Shown here one piece after another: positions 38,259 to 47,895 of a stretch of 64,000 nucleotides of DNA. The translations under genes were made by a program, and so were the position numbers. How positions within the stretch are numbered: the first letter of the stretch is position 1; every line of letters begins with the position of its first letter. The notes beneath the pieces are model-generated. The model was not told where the DNA came from, made no database searches, and saw only the letters and a program-made list of their open reading frames with translations. The DNA comes from Angomonas deanei (Eukaryota > Euglenozoa > Kinetoplastea > Trypanosomatida > Trypanosomatidae): positions 62,001 through 126,000 of the forward strand of contig LR877147.1 in the NCBI GenBank assembly GCA_903995115.1, written 5' to 3'.

Positions 38259-38515
38259 TAGAAAACTATGTTTGCTTGTGTGATTCTTGGTTGCTTGCCT
38301 TAAGGGGTTTGGGGGGAGGGGTGGGTGGGTGCTTGTTGTCTTACCGAAGGGGGCGGGGCCGTTCGGCCGGCATGCCTTTTTGGCGGTCACGCAAAGTTTT
38401 CCGGCGGGCCCATCCGCGCCTGGCCGGGCCACCATGAGCGCCGCCAGAAGGCCTGCGGAAAAACACAAAAAAAAAAAGAAAACACCACCACCGCCTCCCC
38501 TCATTTTTTAAAGCA
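38259..38515. promoter_or_regulatory. Divergent strand-switch region with G-tract, likely Pol II start zone
   Basis: Only 257 nt separate the start of SmD3 (minus) from the first plus-strand gene. The region is markedly GC-rich compared with its surroundings. At 38304-38329 the plus strand has five G-tracts of 4, 6, 4, 3 and 3 joined by loops of 3, 1, 1 and 1, a canonical G-quadruplex pattern. T. brucei divergent strand-switch regions are known Pol II initiation sites with GT-rich promoter elements and H2A.Z. The minus-strand splice signal for SmD3 (poly-T 38466-38480 and AG just after) also lies here. Confidence 0.65.
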
Positions 38516-39094
38516 ATGAGCACCGTAGAAAATTTTGACCAGACACGCCTTAATTATGCCCAGGTCGTCATTTCCCTCGTCTGTGCGGTGGCCCTGTTAA
38601 TTCTTAGCGCGGTCCAGCTGTTTTTTCGAACGTCGAGCCGTGACAGACAGTTTGCACGCGTTTCCCGACAAATTCGTTTTGACGGAGCGTATTTACTAGG
38701 TATGCAGTCCGGCAACAAGAGTAGAAGAATTATAGAGGAAGGCTTGAAAGCCCACCGCTTTCGTATTGATGACCCGCCGCAGTACAACCGGGAGATTAAC
38801 CCTGTGGTTTCAAATTCTCGCGATTCGAAGCAGGATTGTGCCGAAATGCTTTATAAAGTTAGAAGCGGGCTTTCGCGGACGTACGGGAGAGCGGCCGAAC
38901 TTATGACAATGCGATGCTGCCTGTCCTGCATGAAAGCCGTCCAGACACTGGAACAGCACGAACGGTTCCTCCAAATATTTGAGAGCATTACATTCGGGGT
39001 TCATCGTTGCAATGGGAGAGACTTTGTGACATCGGATGACATAAAATTCTTGCACGCATTCTTCTATAATGTCATTGCAAAGGAGCTGGAGTGA
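38516..39094 (+). CDS. Conserved hypothetical single-pass membrane protein
   Basis: A 192-residue protein. Residues about 14-36 (YAQVVISLVCAVALLILSAV) form one transmembrane helix close to the N-terminus; the rest is hydrophilic and helical with a Cys/Met-rich patch (MTMRCCLSCMKAV). I recognise no domain. The splice signal is CTCCCCTCATTTTTTAAAG just ahead of the ATG. It is the first gene of the plus-strand unit. Codon use is A/T-leaning, like SmD3 and PP2C, unlike genes farther from the switch. Confidence 0.75.
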   Translation: MSTVENFDQTRLNYAQVVISLVCAVALLILSAVQLFFRTSSRDRQFARVSRQIRFDGAYLLGMQSGNKSRRIIEEGLKAHRFRIDDPPQYNREINPVVSNSRDSKQDCAEMLYKVRSGLSRTYGRAAELMTMRCCLSCMKAVQTLEQHERFLQIFESITFGVHRCNGRDFVTSDDIKFLHAFFYNVIAKELE

Positions 39095-40039
39095 GAATAT
39101 TTCTGTGGCGCACGCCCCCAGAAATAAACAATTGTACAATAATGTAAGTAGAAGGGAGAAAAAAAAAAAAAAAAGGCGGTTGTGTTTTGAATCTAACGGC
39201 ACTACACGAGAACACAACAACGTGAGCCAATAGCTGACCGCGGTGTGACTCCCAGTATTTTACGCTGAATTCTGTTGTTTTGCGTGGGTGACGAGTTGCA
39301 CTCCATGCGGTAGGATTCAGCTGATAATTCGCCCCCCCTTTTTTTCACCACCGGTATATTATCTTGCATTTTAAATTTCCCCCGTTTATGTGCTGCTATT
39401 ATTTTTCCGTCTTTGCGAATTACTATATTAATCTCTAAAACTCCACCTTCTTTTTACTCCCACTCTTAGCTTCAATATAAATAAAGAACAGCGATATTAA
39501 AGCGACAATTAAATAGAGTCGAAATCATTCAATGCTTCACTGTATGCGATACGAAATACTGCAGCCGGTCGTCGGACGGTATTACAGTCCGTAAAACCAT
39601 GTCGCTTCTTTACTATGGTGTGAATTTTTCCTGTAGTGATGACACAGCAATATGATTTCCTTTTTTTTTTTTTTTCACCGACTGTTCCCCTTGCTCCGGA
39701 TCGATGCGTTTTTATTTTTTGTTGTCACCTGCTGAATTTCTTGTGAGTGCCGCTACTTTTAAGCCTTAATGACCGTTTCGCGGTTTTTACGCGCTTCTGC
39801 TGACCTCTAAGCGGGGCACGCATGTAAAAATACAAATTGTCGTACAAGCCCTGTTGACGTTCCCTGCCTAATAAAGTTTTTTTTTTTTTTTTAACCCTTC
39901 ACTTTACTTCTTCACTCCTTTTTTTTTTTTTTCCTGCTCTCCTTTGCTCAACGGTTTTCTTTATTTTTTTCTATTTGGGAAGGAATTTCACCTTTCTAAT
40001 ATTTTTGAAGGCTGCAACTATTGTAAATAAAATATCATA
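39095..40039. other. AT-rich region with repeated T-tracts, no gene seen
   Basis: About 945 nt between the first two plus-strand genes. It has T-runs at 39661, 39879 and 39918 and no coding-like frame. A lone GTGATGA at about 39635 and CTGA at about 39731 are too far apart and lack a terminal stem to be called a C/D snoRNA. Confidence 0.5.
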
Positions 40040-40915
40040 ATGAGTATTACTGTTAAACTTATCAATGGCACTTCGAAGGAAGTGAGTGTACCGGATTTTA
40101 ATGTGTCGGTGGCAGACCTAAAAAAGCTGACGGCGGACGTGATAGAAATCCCGGCTGACGAACAGAGAGTGGTTCTCCGAGGTAAGGTTCTTAAAGATGC
40201 CGATATTCTGACGGCTTGCGGTATGGAATCCGGCTGCGTTGTACACATAGTTAAATCAAAGAAGAAGACGACAGAGGCGGAAGCGCCTAAACCTACTACC
40301 GCCCCACCTCCGGCACAGGCTCCCAGCGTGCCAGCCAGCACGCCTTCCGCCGAGGCCAACCCCTACGCCGCGCTTTCCGGGTGGGGAAACGCCGGAGCAA
40401 CGAATAACGCAGCCCCTAATATAAATCCCGGCGGTTTCGGAGGTATGCCCCAAATGGACATGCAACAAACAATGCAGATGATGCAAGATCCATTCACGCA
40501 ACAAATGATGCAAGAAATTTCCAGAAACCCAGAACTTCTTCGACAGATGATGCAAATGAACCCGCAAACGGCGAACATGCCCCCCGAAATGATGCAGATG
40601 GCCATGCAGATGATGCAAAATCCACAAATGATGCAAATGATGATGGGCATGGCCAACGGTGGCGCTGCTCCCGGAGCTGGTGCTGGTGGCTTTGGCGCCG
40701 GAATGGGCAATAACGCGCAAAGTGGAGGCTTTCCGCCTTTTAACCCTGCGGCCTTCGCCCCTCCTCCTCCCCAGGGCAACCCGCGAGAAATTTACAGGGA
40801 ACAGCTCCAGCAGCTTCGCGAAATGGGGTTCCCTAACGAAGATGCCAATATTGCAGCGTTACAGCAGTCTCAAGGCAATTTGTCGTTTGCGATCGAACGA
40901 TTATTTAGCGCGTAG
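40040..40915 (+). CDS. DSK2: Ubiquilin/Dsk2 shuttle factor
   Basis: A 291-residue protein with the ubiquilin layout. A ubiquitin-like domain opens it (MSITVKLINGTSKEVSVPDF, VLRGKVLKDADIL), then an Ala/Pro/Thr linker, an STI1-type Met-rich region (MMQDPFTQQMMQEISRNPEL, LLRQMMQMNP) with NPxxM repeats, and a UBA domain at the end (QLQQLREMGFPNEDANIAAL, GNLSFAIERLFS). Ubiquilins carry ubiquitylated or mislocalised membrane proteins to the proteasome. Length is shorter than human ubiquilins, close to yeast Dsk2 (373). High confidence. Confidence 0.93.
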   Translation: MSITVKLINGTSKEVSVPDFNVSVADLKKLTADVIEIPADEQRVVLRGKVLKDADILTACGMESGCVVHIVKSKKKTTEAEAPKPTTAPPPAQAPSVPASTPSAEANPYAALSGWGNAGATNNAAPNINPGGFGGMPQMDMQQTMQMMQDPFTQQMMQEISRNPELLRQMMQMNPQTANMPPEMMQMAMQMMQNPQMMQMMMGMANGGAAPGAGAGGFGAGMGNNAQSGGFPPFNPAAFAPPPPQGNPREIYREQLQQLREMGFPNEDANIAALQQSQGNLSFAIERLFSA

Positions 40916-41370
40916 AAAAAAAGAGGACCGTCAACTATATAAAATTAGCCGAGATTTTATGCCTTTTTACGAACTGAATAAATACGACAATTTCGCCTCC
41001 CCCTTGCCGTTTGCGTCTTTGTGCTCATTTTTTTTTTTATTATTATTCGTTCCAACTGCCAGGTGCGCTTCTGCACTTCTATCAGAACAATATAATAAAA
41101 ATAACAATAATAAGATCCGCTTCACAGCAGTTCGCATACAATGTTACCACTTTCAAACAGTAATAATATATTTAGTCAACGTATCCACCCCCCTGTATGC
41201 CCTGTGCTATTCGGACGTGGCCGCGTTACCCTTCCTGGAGTATCAGTGCTTTTTTATTTTTATTTTACGCTTTTTCTCCCTTTTTTTTTTCCGGGAAATA
41301 TAGATATTTATCTAATCTAGATTTAGTATATCTACGCTAATTTTTTTTAAAAATTATTTTCACTGTGTAT
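40916..41370. other. AT-rich intergenic region
   Basis: About 455 nt with several T-rich tracts. It serves as 3' UTR of the ubiquilin gene and splice region for CRK3. No coding frame is convincing. Confidence 0.5.
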
Positions 41371-42306
41371 ATGACTTCATTTGGCGCCCTTGCAACGCGG
41401 CCTTCGGCCGTCAACCCCCGCGAAAATATCGAGCGATACAGCAGACTCGATGTTTTAGGGGAAGGCACATACGGAGTGGTGTACCGTGCTGTCGACAAGA
41501 CAAACGGGCAGACGGTGGCACTGAAAAAGGTGCGCTTGGATCGCACGGAAGAGGGAATTCCACAGACGGCCCTCCGCGAGGTGTCAATTCTCCAGGAAGT
41601 GCATCACCCCAATATTGTAAATCTGCTGGATGTTATCTGTGCCGATGGCAAATTATACCTTATTTTTGAGTATGTCGACCAGGATCTCAAGAAGGCTTTG
41701 GAGAAACACGGCAGTCCGTTTTCTGGGGCTGAGCTGAAACGTCTCGTTTATCAGTTAATCGATGGCCTGTACTTTTGCCACCGCCACAGAATTGTTCACC
41801 GAGACCTTAAGCCGGCCAATATTCTCCTCACCCACGATAAAGTACTGAAATTGGCCGATTTCGGACTTGCCCGTGCTGTCCAGGTGCCCATCCGCACTTA
41901 CACCCATGAAGTTGTCACACTGTGGTATCGCGCTCCTGAAATTCTTCTAGGTGAAAAACACTACTCCCCCGCTGTCGATATGTGGAGCGTGGGCTGCATT
42001 TTTGCCGAGTTGGCTCGAGGAAAGGTGTTGTTCCGTGGAGACAGCGAAATAGGTCAGCTATTCGAAATCTTTCAGGTACTCGGGACGCCAGCAGATATGG
42101 AAGGCTCGTGGCCTGGCGTGTCGATCCTGCCCGACTATCGCGATGTGTTCCCCAAGTGGCCTCCTAAGCGTCTTTCTTCTGTCATGCCCCAGCTCGAAGC
42201 CGACGCCGTTGACCTTTTGGCTAAAATGCTGAAATATAACCCTTCGGAGCGTATAACGGCCAAGGAGGCTTTGCAGCACCCTTGGTTCAACGATATTCGT
42301 TTGTAG
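41371..42306 (+). CDS. CRK3: CRK3, cdc2-related kinase
   Basis: A 311-residue CDK. The glycine loop is LGEGTYGVVYRA with inhibitory Thr33/Tyr34, catalytic Lys52 in VALKKV, and the cyclin-binding helix EGIPQTALREVSIL, with PQTALRE in place of PSTAIRE as in trypanosomatid CRK3. HRDLKPAN, LADFGLARA and the T-loop YTHEVVTLWYRAPEILLG follow. CRK3 with CYC6 or CYC2 is the main G2/M and G1 driver in these parasites. The N-terminal extension of about 20 residues before the kinase domain is also typical. ATG 41371 is chosen; the frame upstream starts with GTG. Confidence 0.93.
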   Translation: MTSFGALATRPSAVNPRENIERYSRLDVLGEGTYGVVYRAVDKTNGQTVALKKVRLDRTEEGIPQTALREVSILQEVHHPNIVNLLDVICADGKLYLIFEYVDQDLKKALEKHGSPFSGAELKRLVYQLIDGLYFCHRHRIVHRDLKPANILLTHDKVLKLADFGLARAVQVPIRTYTHEVVTLWYRAPEILLGEKHYSPAVDMWSVGCIFAELARGKVLFRGDSEIGQLFEIFQVLGTPADMEGSWPGVSILPDYRDVFPKWPPKRLSSVMPQLEADAVDLLAKMLKYNPSERITAKEALQHPWFNDIRL

Positions 42307-42663
42307 AAGGCAATATACAAAAGGTAAATTTAAAACACTCTTTTTTTTTTTTTTTCAGATCCGTTTGCCAGTCCAAATTTTTTTTCTTTGATTTAAGATT
42401 AGATAGATTCTCTTTTTTTTTTTTTTTTTTATGTTACTTTTTATATTTGTATAGAAAAAGATTTTTGTATTTTCCCCCTTTTTTTCGTTTCCCCTGAGAC
42501 AGTTGATTCGGGAGCGTGCTCGTTTTTTCATTACTTTTCGATGAGAGCCACGACCTCGCAATTGTTTTTTTTTTCTCCATTTCTTCCTTTGCTCTCTCTT
42601 TTTTTCTTTCTGTTTTCGCTGTTACAAAAATCCAACGAGTAAGTTATTTTTCTTTGTACCGTG
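42307..42663. other. T-rich intergenic region
   Basis: About 356 nt dominated by T-runs (42339-42354, 42414-42430). It contains the 3' UTR of CRK3 and polypyrimidine tracts for the next gene; no frame or RNA gene is seen. Confidence 0.5.
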
Positions 42664-43383
42664 ATGACAACCTATACACAAAGCACCGCGGTGGAAGTCG
42701 CGGATGAGAATACGGCTCTACGGACCCGTCTGGCGCAGCTGCAAGAAGAGGAACGAAAACAGAATGCTGGCAACAACAACCAATTCACTGTTGACACCTC
42801 GAAGGTGGACCGACTAAAATCGCAAAATAAGGGGATAAAGCAAAAGATTACCGAACTCGAGCGGGAGTTAGTCCAGTTGAAAAGTATCAATATTCAAGAG
42901 CTTTACCACGAGTACTCCCGTTTAAGTGCCAAGCGTAATCACCTTAGTAACGAGAACGCCGCCCTGGCGAATGTGTTGGCAAATCAACGACGCGATGTGA
43001 AGAAGGCGACAAAGAACGTGAACTCCCACCAAGAACTACGCCGAACAAACGCGGAGAAGAACGCGGCCGACAAAACAGATATTCAAATGTTTCGTGAACG
43101 GCGCGAGGCGCTCCAGAAGGAAACCTCTAAACTGACGAAGGAAGAGGCAAAGTTAGAAGAGGAACTGCGGTCCATGCCGGCACACCAAGAGCAGGTGGAA
43201 ACCGAAGTACGCCTGCTGAAGGAAGACAACTTCAAGAAAGATCGGCTCATTGAGCAGTTGGGGAATGATGTTCATTCTAAAGGAGGTCAACAGGAGGCCG
43301 GCGAGACAAGCGACGGCGATATTGCACAGTTGCGTGAGGAGTACGTGCAACTGAAGGAGGAACTCAAACGAGCGAAAAGCTAG
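42664..43383 (+). CDS. Coiled-coil protein of unknown function
   Basis: A 239-residue protein that is coiled coil almost throughout, from NTALRTRLAQLQEEERKQ to REEYVQLKEELKRAKS at the end, interrupted by loops near residues 110 and 205. There is no motor, EF hand or other domain. Such proteins are often cytoskeletal, flagellar or kinetochore parts in trypanosomatids. It ends at the very end of the last heptads without a tail. ATG 42664 is used; the frame opens three bases earlier with GTG. Confidence 0.75.
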   Translation: MTTYTQSTAVEVADENTALRTRLAQLQEEERKQNAGNNNQFTVDTSKVDRLKSQNKGIKQKITELERELVQLKSINIQELYHEYSRLSAKRNHLSNENAALANVLANQRRDVKKATKNVNSHQELRRTNAEKNAADKTDIQMFRERREALQKETSKLTKEEAKLEEELRSMPAHQEQVETEVRLLKEDNFKKDRLIEQLGNDVHSKGGQQEAGETSDGDIAQLREEYVQLKEELKRAKS

Positions 43384-43564
43384 AGGGATGTGGAGTGGAT
43401 ATGTAATTAAGAGGATGTATGTTAGGTGTTCCATATGCAATTCTAGTTTTTCTTTGTGGCATCCGTTTTTTTTTTTTTTTTACTCTTGTTATTTTCATGT
43501 TTCCACCTGTTCATCACCTTCTCCCATTATTCTTTTTTTTTTTTATCCCTACTAGTCTATACAC

Positions 43565-45808
43565 ATGTTCCGTTCTACCTTACCCTTCCGGGCATTCCGT
43601 GCGGGGAGACCTCTCTACGCCACTGCCGCCTTCCTAGAGCATATTAAAAATGTGCGAAATATTGGAATCAGCGCCCACATTGACAGTGGTAAAACTACGA
43701 TCAGTGAACGAATTCTCTTCTACTCTGGGCGAATCCAGAAGATTCACGAGGTGAAGGGAAGCGGGGATGTGGGGGCCACCATGGACTCCATGGAGCTGGA
43801 GAAGGAGCGAGGCATTACGATCCGGTCCGCCGCGACGCAGTGCCGCTGGAAGAATACAATCATTAACGTGATTGATACCCCCGGTCACGTCGATTTCACC
43901 ATTGAGGTCGAGCGTGCCCTTCGTGTGCTGGATGGGGCCATTTTGTTGATGTGCGCCGTCGCCGGCGTCCAAAGTCAAACCCTGACGGTAGATCGCCAAA
44001 TGAAGCGCTACGGTGTTCCTCGCATATGCTTCATCAACAAGATGGACCGTGACAACGCGAACCCCCAGCGAGCGGTCAGGATGGCACGCGAACGCCTCGG
44101 GTTGAACATGGCCTTCATCCAGCTGAACATGGGAACAGCCCAGGACTTTGAGGGCGTCGTGGACGTGATTGAGCAGCGTGCCGTGTACTTTGACGGCACC
44201 TTCGGGGAGAAGATCCGCTACGAGGAGGTTCCGTCGTACATGAAGGAAGAGGTGGAGAATGCGCGGAAGGAATTGATTGCGAAGCTGGCGGAGTGCGACG
44301 AGGTCATTGAGGAAATATTCCTGAACGACGAGACCCCCACTGTGGAGCAGATCCACGATGCCATTCGCCGTGCCACCATTGCCAACAAGTTTGTGCCCGT
44401 CATGATGGGTACTGCGTACCGAAACAAGGGCGTGCAGCTGCTGATGGACGCCGTCGCCCTCTACCTGCCGTCCCCCATTGAGCGCAAGAATACTGGTTTT
44501 GCCGTCAAGCGAGTGAAGGACGAGGAGGGAAACACCTCTGTCGTGAAGGAGAAGGAGATAGAACTGCTGACCGATGACGAGAAGCCCCTCGTGGCGCTCA
44601 TCTTCAAGCTGGAGGAGACGGCGAAGACGGGTTTGTCCAACTACGTCCGTGTGTACCAAGGAAAGATGCGCAAAGAGCACTTGATGAATATCCGAACGGG
44701 AAAGAATTTCTTGCCCCCCAAGTTGGTCCGCATGCACGCCGACAGCGCGGAGTCGATTGATGAGGTGCGCGCTGGTGATATTTGTGCCATTCAGGGCGAA
44801 ATCGACGCCTCTTCCGGTGACACGGTCATGAAGGCAGGCCCGCAGGCGGGATCCACCTTGTTTTCTTGCGAGGACATGTATGTCCCCCCACGTGTGATCT
44901 CCGCCGCGGTCAAGCTGAAGGACGAGCGGGATGCCGGCAAACTCCGCGAGAGGATGAACGCCTTTATGCGGGAGGACCCCACCTTTTCCTTCTACCGCAA
45001 CACGGAGACCAACGAGGAAATTGTGGAGGGTATGGGCGAGCTGCACTTGGATATTTACATGGAGCGCATGCGCCGCGAGTACGGTCTGCAGGTGGAGCTG
45101 GGCAAGCCCACCGTGAACTATCGCGAGGTCATCACGGAGCGCCAGGAGTTTGACTTTGTCTTCAAGCGACAGAGTGGTGGTGCCGGGCAGTGGGCGCACC
45201 TGAAAGGGTACGTGGAGCCTCTCCCGATCGACATGACGGTCGAGAAAGGCGTCAAAAACAGGGCTACCGCGAAGTGCTCCAACGGCGACATCCGCGAGGG
45301 ACTGCAGAAGTCTGTCATTAAACAGCTGGAGCGAAAGATTTTTGTCAAGGGGGAACTGATGAACGCGCCGGTCTGGGGGGTTCACTTCCACCTCAATGGT
45401 GGTGCCATGCACGAGGTGGATTCCAACGATAACGCCTTCAAGAACGCGACGCAGGAGCTGTGGGAGACGCTGCTCCCCAAGCTCAAGCCCACCCTGGTGG
45501 AGCCCTACATGGAGGTGGAGATGACGGTGCCGGCCGCTAACATGACCGATGTGGCGACGGAGTTTGCGAAGCGAGAGGGTATTGTGACGGAGACGGTGGT
45601 GGATGGACCCGATGCGACCATTCGCGGGGAGACCGCGCTGGATACCATGTTTGGGTTCATCTCCGACCTCCGCCGCCTGACGAAGGGACAGGGCGACTTC
45701 AGTATGCAGTTTAGGGAGTACCGTACGATGCAGCCGTACAAGGCTCAAATGCGCATGGACGAGCGAAATAAGGAGTTGGGGCGCGATTTGTACAAACTCA
45801 TCGACTAA
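43565..45808 (+). CDS. GFM1: Mitochondrial elongation factor G1
   Basis: A 747-residue translational GTPase. Its start, MFRSTLPFRAFRAGRPLYAT, is a strong mitochondrial presequence. G1 is GISAHIDSGKTTISERILFY (the IDSGKTT of EF-G1 rather than the IDAGKTT of bacteria), G2 is ERGITIRSA, G3 is VIDTPGHVDFT, G4 is INKMDRD. Domains II-V follow, ending with EMTVPAANMTDV and RRLTKGQGDFSMQFREY (domain V; conserved GRG region replaced). mtEF-G1 catalyses translocation on mitoribosomes. An opposite-strand frame of 733 codons covers the gene; it is a codon-bias shadow, not a gene. Confidence 0.96.
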   Translation: MFRSTLPFRAFRAGRPLYATAAFLEHIKNVRNIGISAHIDSGKTTISERILFYSGRIQKIHEVKGSGDVGATMDSMELEKERGITIRSAATQCRWKNTIINVIDTPGHVDFTIEVERALRVLDGAILLMCAVAGVQSQTLTVDRQMKRYGVPRICFINKMDRDNANPQRAVRMARERLGLNMAFIQLNMGTAQDFEGVVDVIEQRAVYFDGTFGEKIRYEEVPSYMKEEVENARKELIAKLAECDEVIEEIFLNDETPTVEQIHDAIRRATIANKFVPVMMGTAYRNKGVQLLMDAVALYLPSPIERKNTGFAVKRVKDEEGNTSVVKEKEIELLTDDEKPLVALIFKLEETAKTGLSNYVRVYQGKMRKEHLMNIRTGKNFLPPKLVRMHADSAESIDEVRAGDICAIQGEIDASSGDTVMKAGPQAGSTLFSCEDMYVPPRVISAAVKLKDERDAGKLRERMNAFMREDPTFSFYRNTETNEEIVEGMGELHLDIYMERMRREYGLQVELGKPTVNYREVITERQEFDFVFKRQSGGAGQWAHLKGYVEPLPIDMTVEKGVKNRATAKCSNGDIREGLQKSVIKQLERKIFVKGELMNAPVWGVHFHLNGGAMHEVDSNDNAFKNATQELWETLLPKLKPTLVEPYMEVEMTVPAANMTDVATEFAKREGIVTETVVDGPDATIRGETALDTMFGFISDLRRLTKGQGDFSMQFREYRTMQPYKAQMRMDERNKELGRDLYKLID

Positions 45809-46197
45809 TAACAGACCACGGAAGTTCATTAGCATTTTTTCATTCTGTTTTTGACATCTAAAAACGCAGTAGTAATTTTTTTTTTGTTTGTTTAAAAAAC
45901 CTAACCAATAATAATAATAACAAAATATCTTGAATTACAGTGTAATTTAAAGAAGAACTTCACATTTAATCTTTTCTTTTTGTCAGTATTGGATCCCCAT
46001 TCTGTGTGCATTACGGTACGGTATTTGCTAGAACAACAGTGAACGAAATACGTGCACACCTCTATTTTCCACCCTTCCTCTTTTTTTTTTTTTCGTAGTA
46101 GTAGTTCCGTTTTTTTTTTTTTTTGTTCCGACACACATTTATCGTATTTGTACCAAACCATTTCTATTGTTCACGTGTTGTACACTAAATTAATCAC
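45809..46197. other. AT-rich intergenic region
   Basis: About 390 nt with T-runs near 46080-46094 and 46110-46124 acting as polypyrimidine tracts for the next gene. No other feature seen. Confidence 0.5.
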
Positions 46198-47565
46198 ATG
46201 AGCAATCCTGAGAAAACGTCTGAAACACAGAGTGGAAGGCAGTCCCTCGAGGCTTCCAGAAAGAGTGCCCCCGCCGAGGCGCACGCGGACCCCAACAAGG
46301 CGAAGGAGGCCGACCAACCCGCCGCCGCCCCCGTCGACTACAGTGCCTTGGGCCTCCCCAACCTCCTGGTAAAGGTGCAGCACGAGAAGGCGAAGGTGGA
46401 CATGCGAGTGCAGGACTACTGGGGCCGCACGGGGACGATACGGTGGGTAGGCAAGCTGGAAAAGAAGAACCACCCCCCCAACAAGGACCCCGGCCACTAC
46501 GTCGCTGTAGAGTATGATGAACCCAGCGCGAACGCGCTGCGGTGCAATGGTACGTGGGACGGCGTCAAGTACTTCACCTGCGACGAGAAGAAGGGTCTGT
46601 TCCTCAAGCCGGTCGACCTCTACGAGGAGGTGAACCCGAAGGCGATTCAGATCCTGCGGGAGTACTTTAGCGAGCGTGTGGAGTCGTGGCACGACTTTGA
46701 GCTCATCAAGTTCAGCATAGCCCGTTCGTTCGAGATGAACAAGGTGGTGGAGATGCTGGACAAGCACCTCAAGTGGCGGGAGGAGTTCCAGCCCAGCGCG
46801 GAGGAGTTTTACCCACAGACGATCAAGGATGACTACCCCGCTGGCTACACTGGTACCACCGACTACGATGAGAATCTCATCTACTGTGAACGGCCCAGTA
46901 ATGCTGGTAAGTGCCACCCCTCCGAGTTTGTCCGCAAGTACACACTGCCGGTGATTGCACGGTGGCATGCGAGTGGGATGGAGATGGGTATTCAACGGAT
47001 GCGGAATAGCGACTATGCACACAAACGCGTGTGCTACGTGGTAGACTTACTCAACGTGAAGGCGCTGACACGTCCCATGATTGGGTTCGCCCAGACGCTC
47101 GCCTCTGTGGAGCAGGATAACTACCCCGAGAACTTGGGCCGTGTGTTTATTGTGAACTGCCCTACCTTCTTTAGGTGGGCGTGGAAGCTGATCAAGATAT
47201 TCGTGGATGCCCGGACGAACAAGAAGATTCACTTCATGGCCCCTGGCAGCGCTGTGAAAGGGATGAAGGAGGTGATGCCGGAGGAGGAGATTCCCAACTT
47301 CTGTGGCGGCACGAGCAACAAGTGGATGGAGACGAACGGGGGGATCCTCGGCTCGACGGACCCCTCCAAGGCCTACAAGGGGGAACTGAAGAACACAGGG
47401 GCGGAGGAGTTCGAGAAGGACATTGAGTCAGGCGAGGGAGAGTTTGAGACGATCCCGGAGGGGGACTTCCCGTCTGACTCTGTCGAGGACCCGTCCCCTG
47501 GTACGTCCACGGTGGGCAGCCCTAACACCACCGCCAGCCCCAACGGACCCTCCGAGGGGAAGTGA
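46198..47565 (+). CDS. CAP-Gly plus CRAL-TRIO (Sec14) fusion protein
   Basis: A 455-residue protein with two unrelated domains. Residues about 67-139 form a CAP-Gly domain (VQDYWGRTGTIRWVGKLEKK, HYVAVEYDEPSANALRCNG, DGVKYFTCDEKKGLFLKPVD); the usual GKNDG microtubule-binding loop is replaced by CNGTWDG. Residues about 145-200 match the CRAL-TRIO N-terminal helix, and 205-375 the Sec14 lipid-binding fold (VCYVVDLLNVKALTRPMI, NYPENLGRVFIVNCPTFFRW, IHFMAPGSAVKGM). The tail is Glu/Ser/Pro/Thr-rich. It could link lipid transfer or lipid sensing to microtubules or EB-type tails; that is inference. Confidence 0.9.
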   Translation: MSNPEKTSETQSGRQSLEASRKSAPAEAHADPNKAKEADQPAAAPVDYSALGLPNLLVKVQHEKAKVDMRVQDYWGRTGTIRWVGKLEKKNHPPNKDPGHYVAVEYDEPSANALRCNGTWDGVKYFTCDEKKGLFLKPVDLYEEVNPKAIQILREYFSERVESWHDFELIKFSIARSFEMNKVVEMLDKHLKWREEFQPSAEEFYPQTIKDDYPAGYTGTTDYDENLIYCERPSNAGKCHPSEFVRKYTLPVIARWHASGMEMGIQRMRNSDYAHKRVCYVVDLLNVKALTRPMIGFAQTLASVEQDNYPENLGRVFIVNCPTFFRWAWKLIKIFVDARTNKKIHFMAPGSAVKGMKEVMPEEEIPNFCGGTSNKWMETNGGILGSTDPSKAYKGELKNTGAEEFEKDIESGEGEFETIPEGDFPSDSVEDPSPGTSTVGSPNTTASPNGPSEGK

Positions 47566-47895
47566 AAGCTTGACCGAGGAAAATGAAAGAGAGGAAGACT
47601 CCCCACGTGGACTTCTGCTCTCTTGTTTTATCGTTGTTTTTTTGTTTTGTTTTTATACAGGGTTAAAATATTTATAACATTGCACATCACGCCATCTTTA
47701 TTATTATTATGTATTTTGGTAACTATTACCGATGTAATCCGCCGCCGCTTTCCGTGGTACCTTTTATGATTTATGGTTGCTCATACGGTGAATCTGCTCT
47801 TTTTTTTTTTTATTTTATAAAATCCCCTCTTCTCTTCCCCACTCTTTTTTTTCTGTTCGTTTTCCCAGTGAGTATCTGTCTTTCTCTCCGCATCC
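47566..47895. other. T-rich intergenic region
   Basis: About 330 nt; T-run at 47801-47813 and a long pyrimidine stretch just before the next ATG. No coding frame. Confidence 0.5.

Noticed and set aside
39630-39740. Possible C/D snoRNA (GTGATGA ... CTGA)
   Set aside because: Boxes are about 100 nt apart, with no terminal stem and no second box pair; a 7-mer plus a 4-mer is expected by chance.
43634-45835. 733-codon open frame opposite the mitochondrial EF-G gene
   Set aside because: It mirrors mtEF-G codons exactly, has a His/Leu/Val-heavy composition, and lies against the direction of all neighbours; it is a by-product of codon bias.
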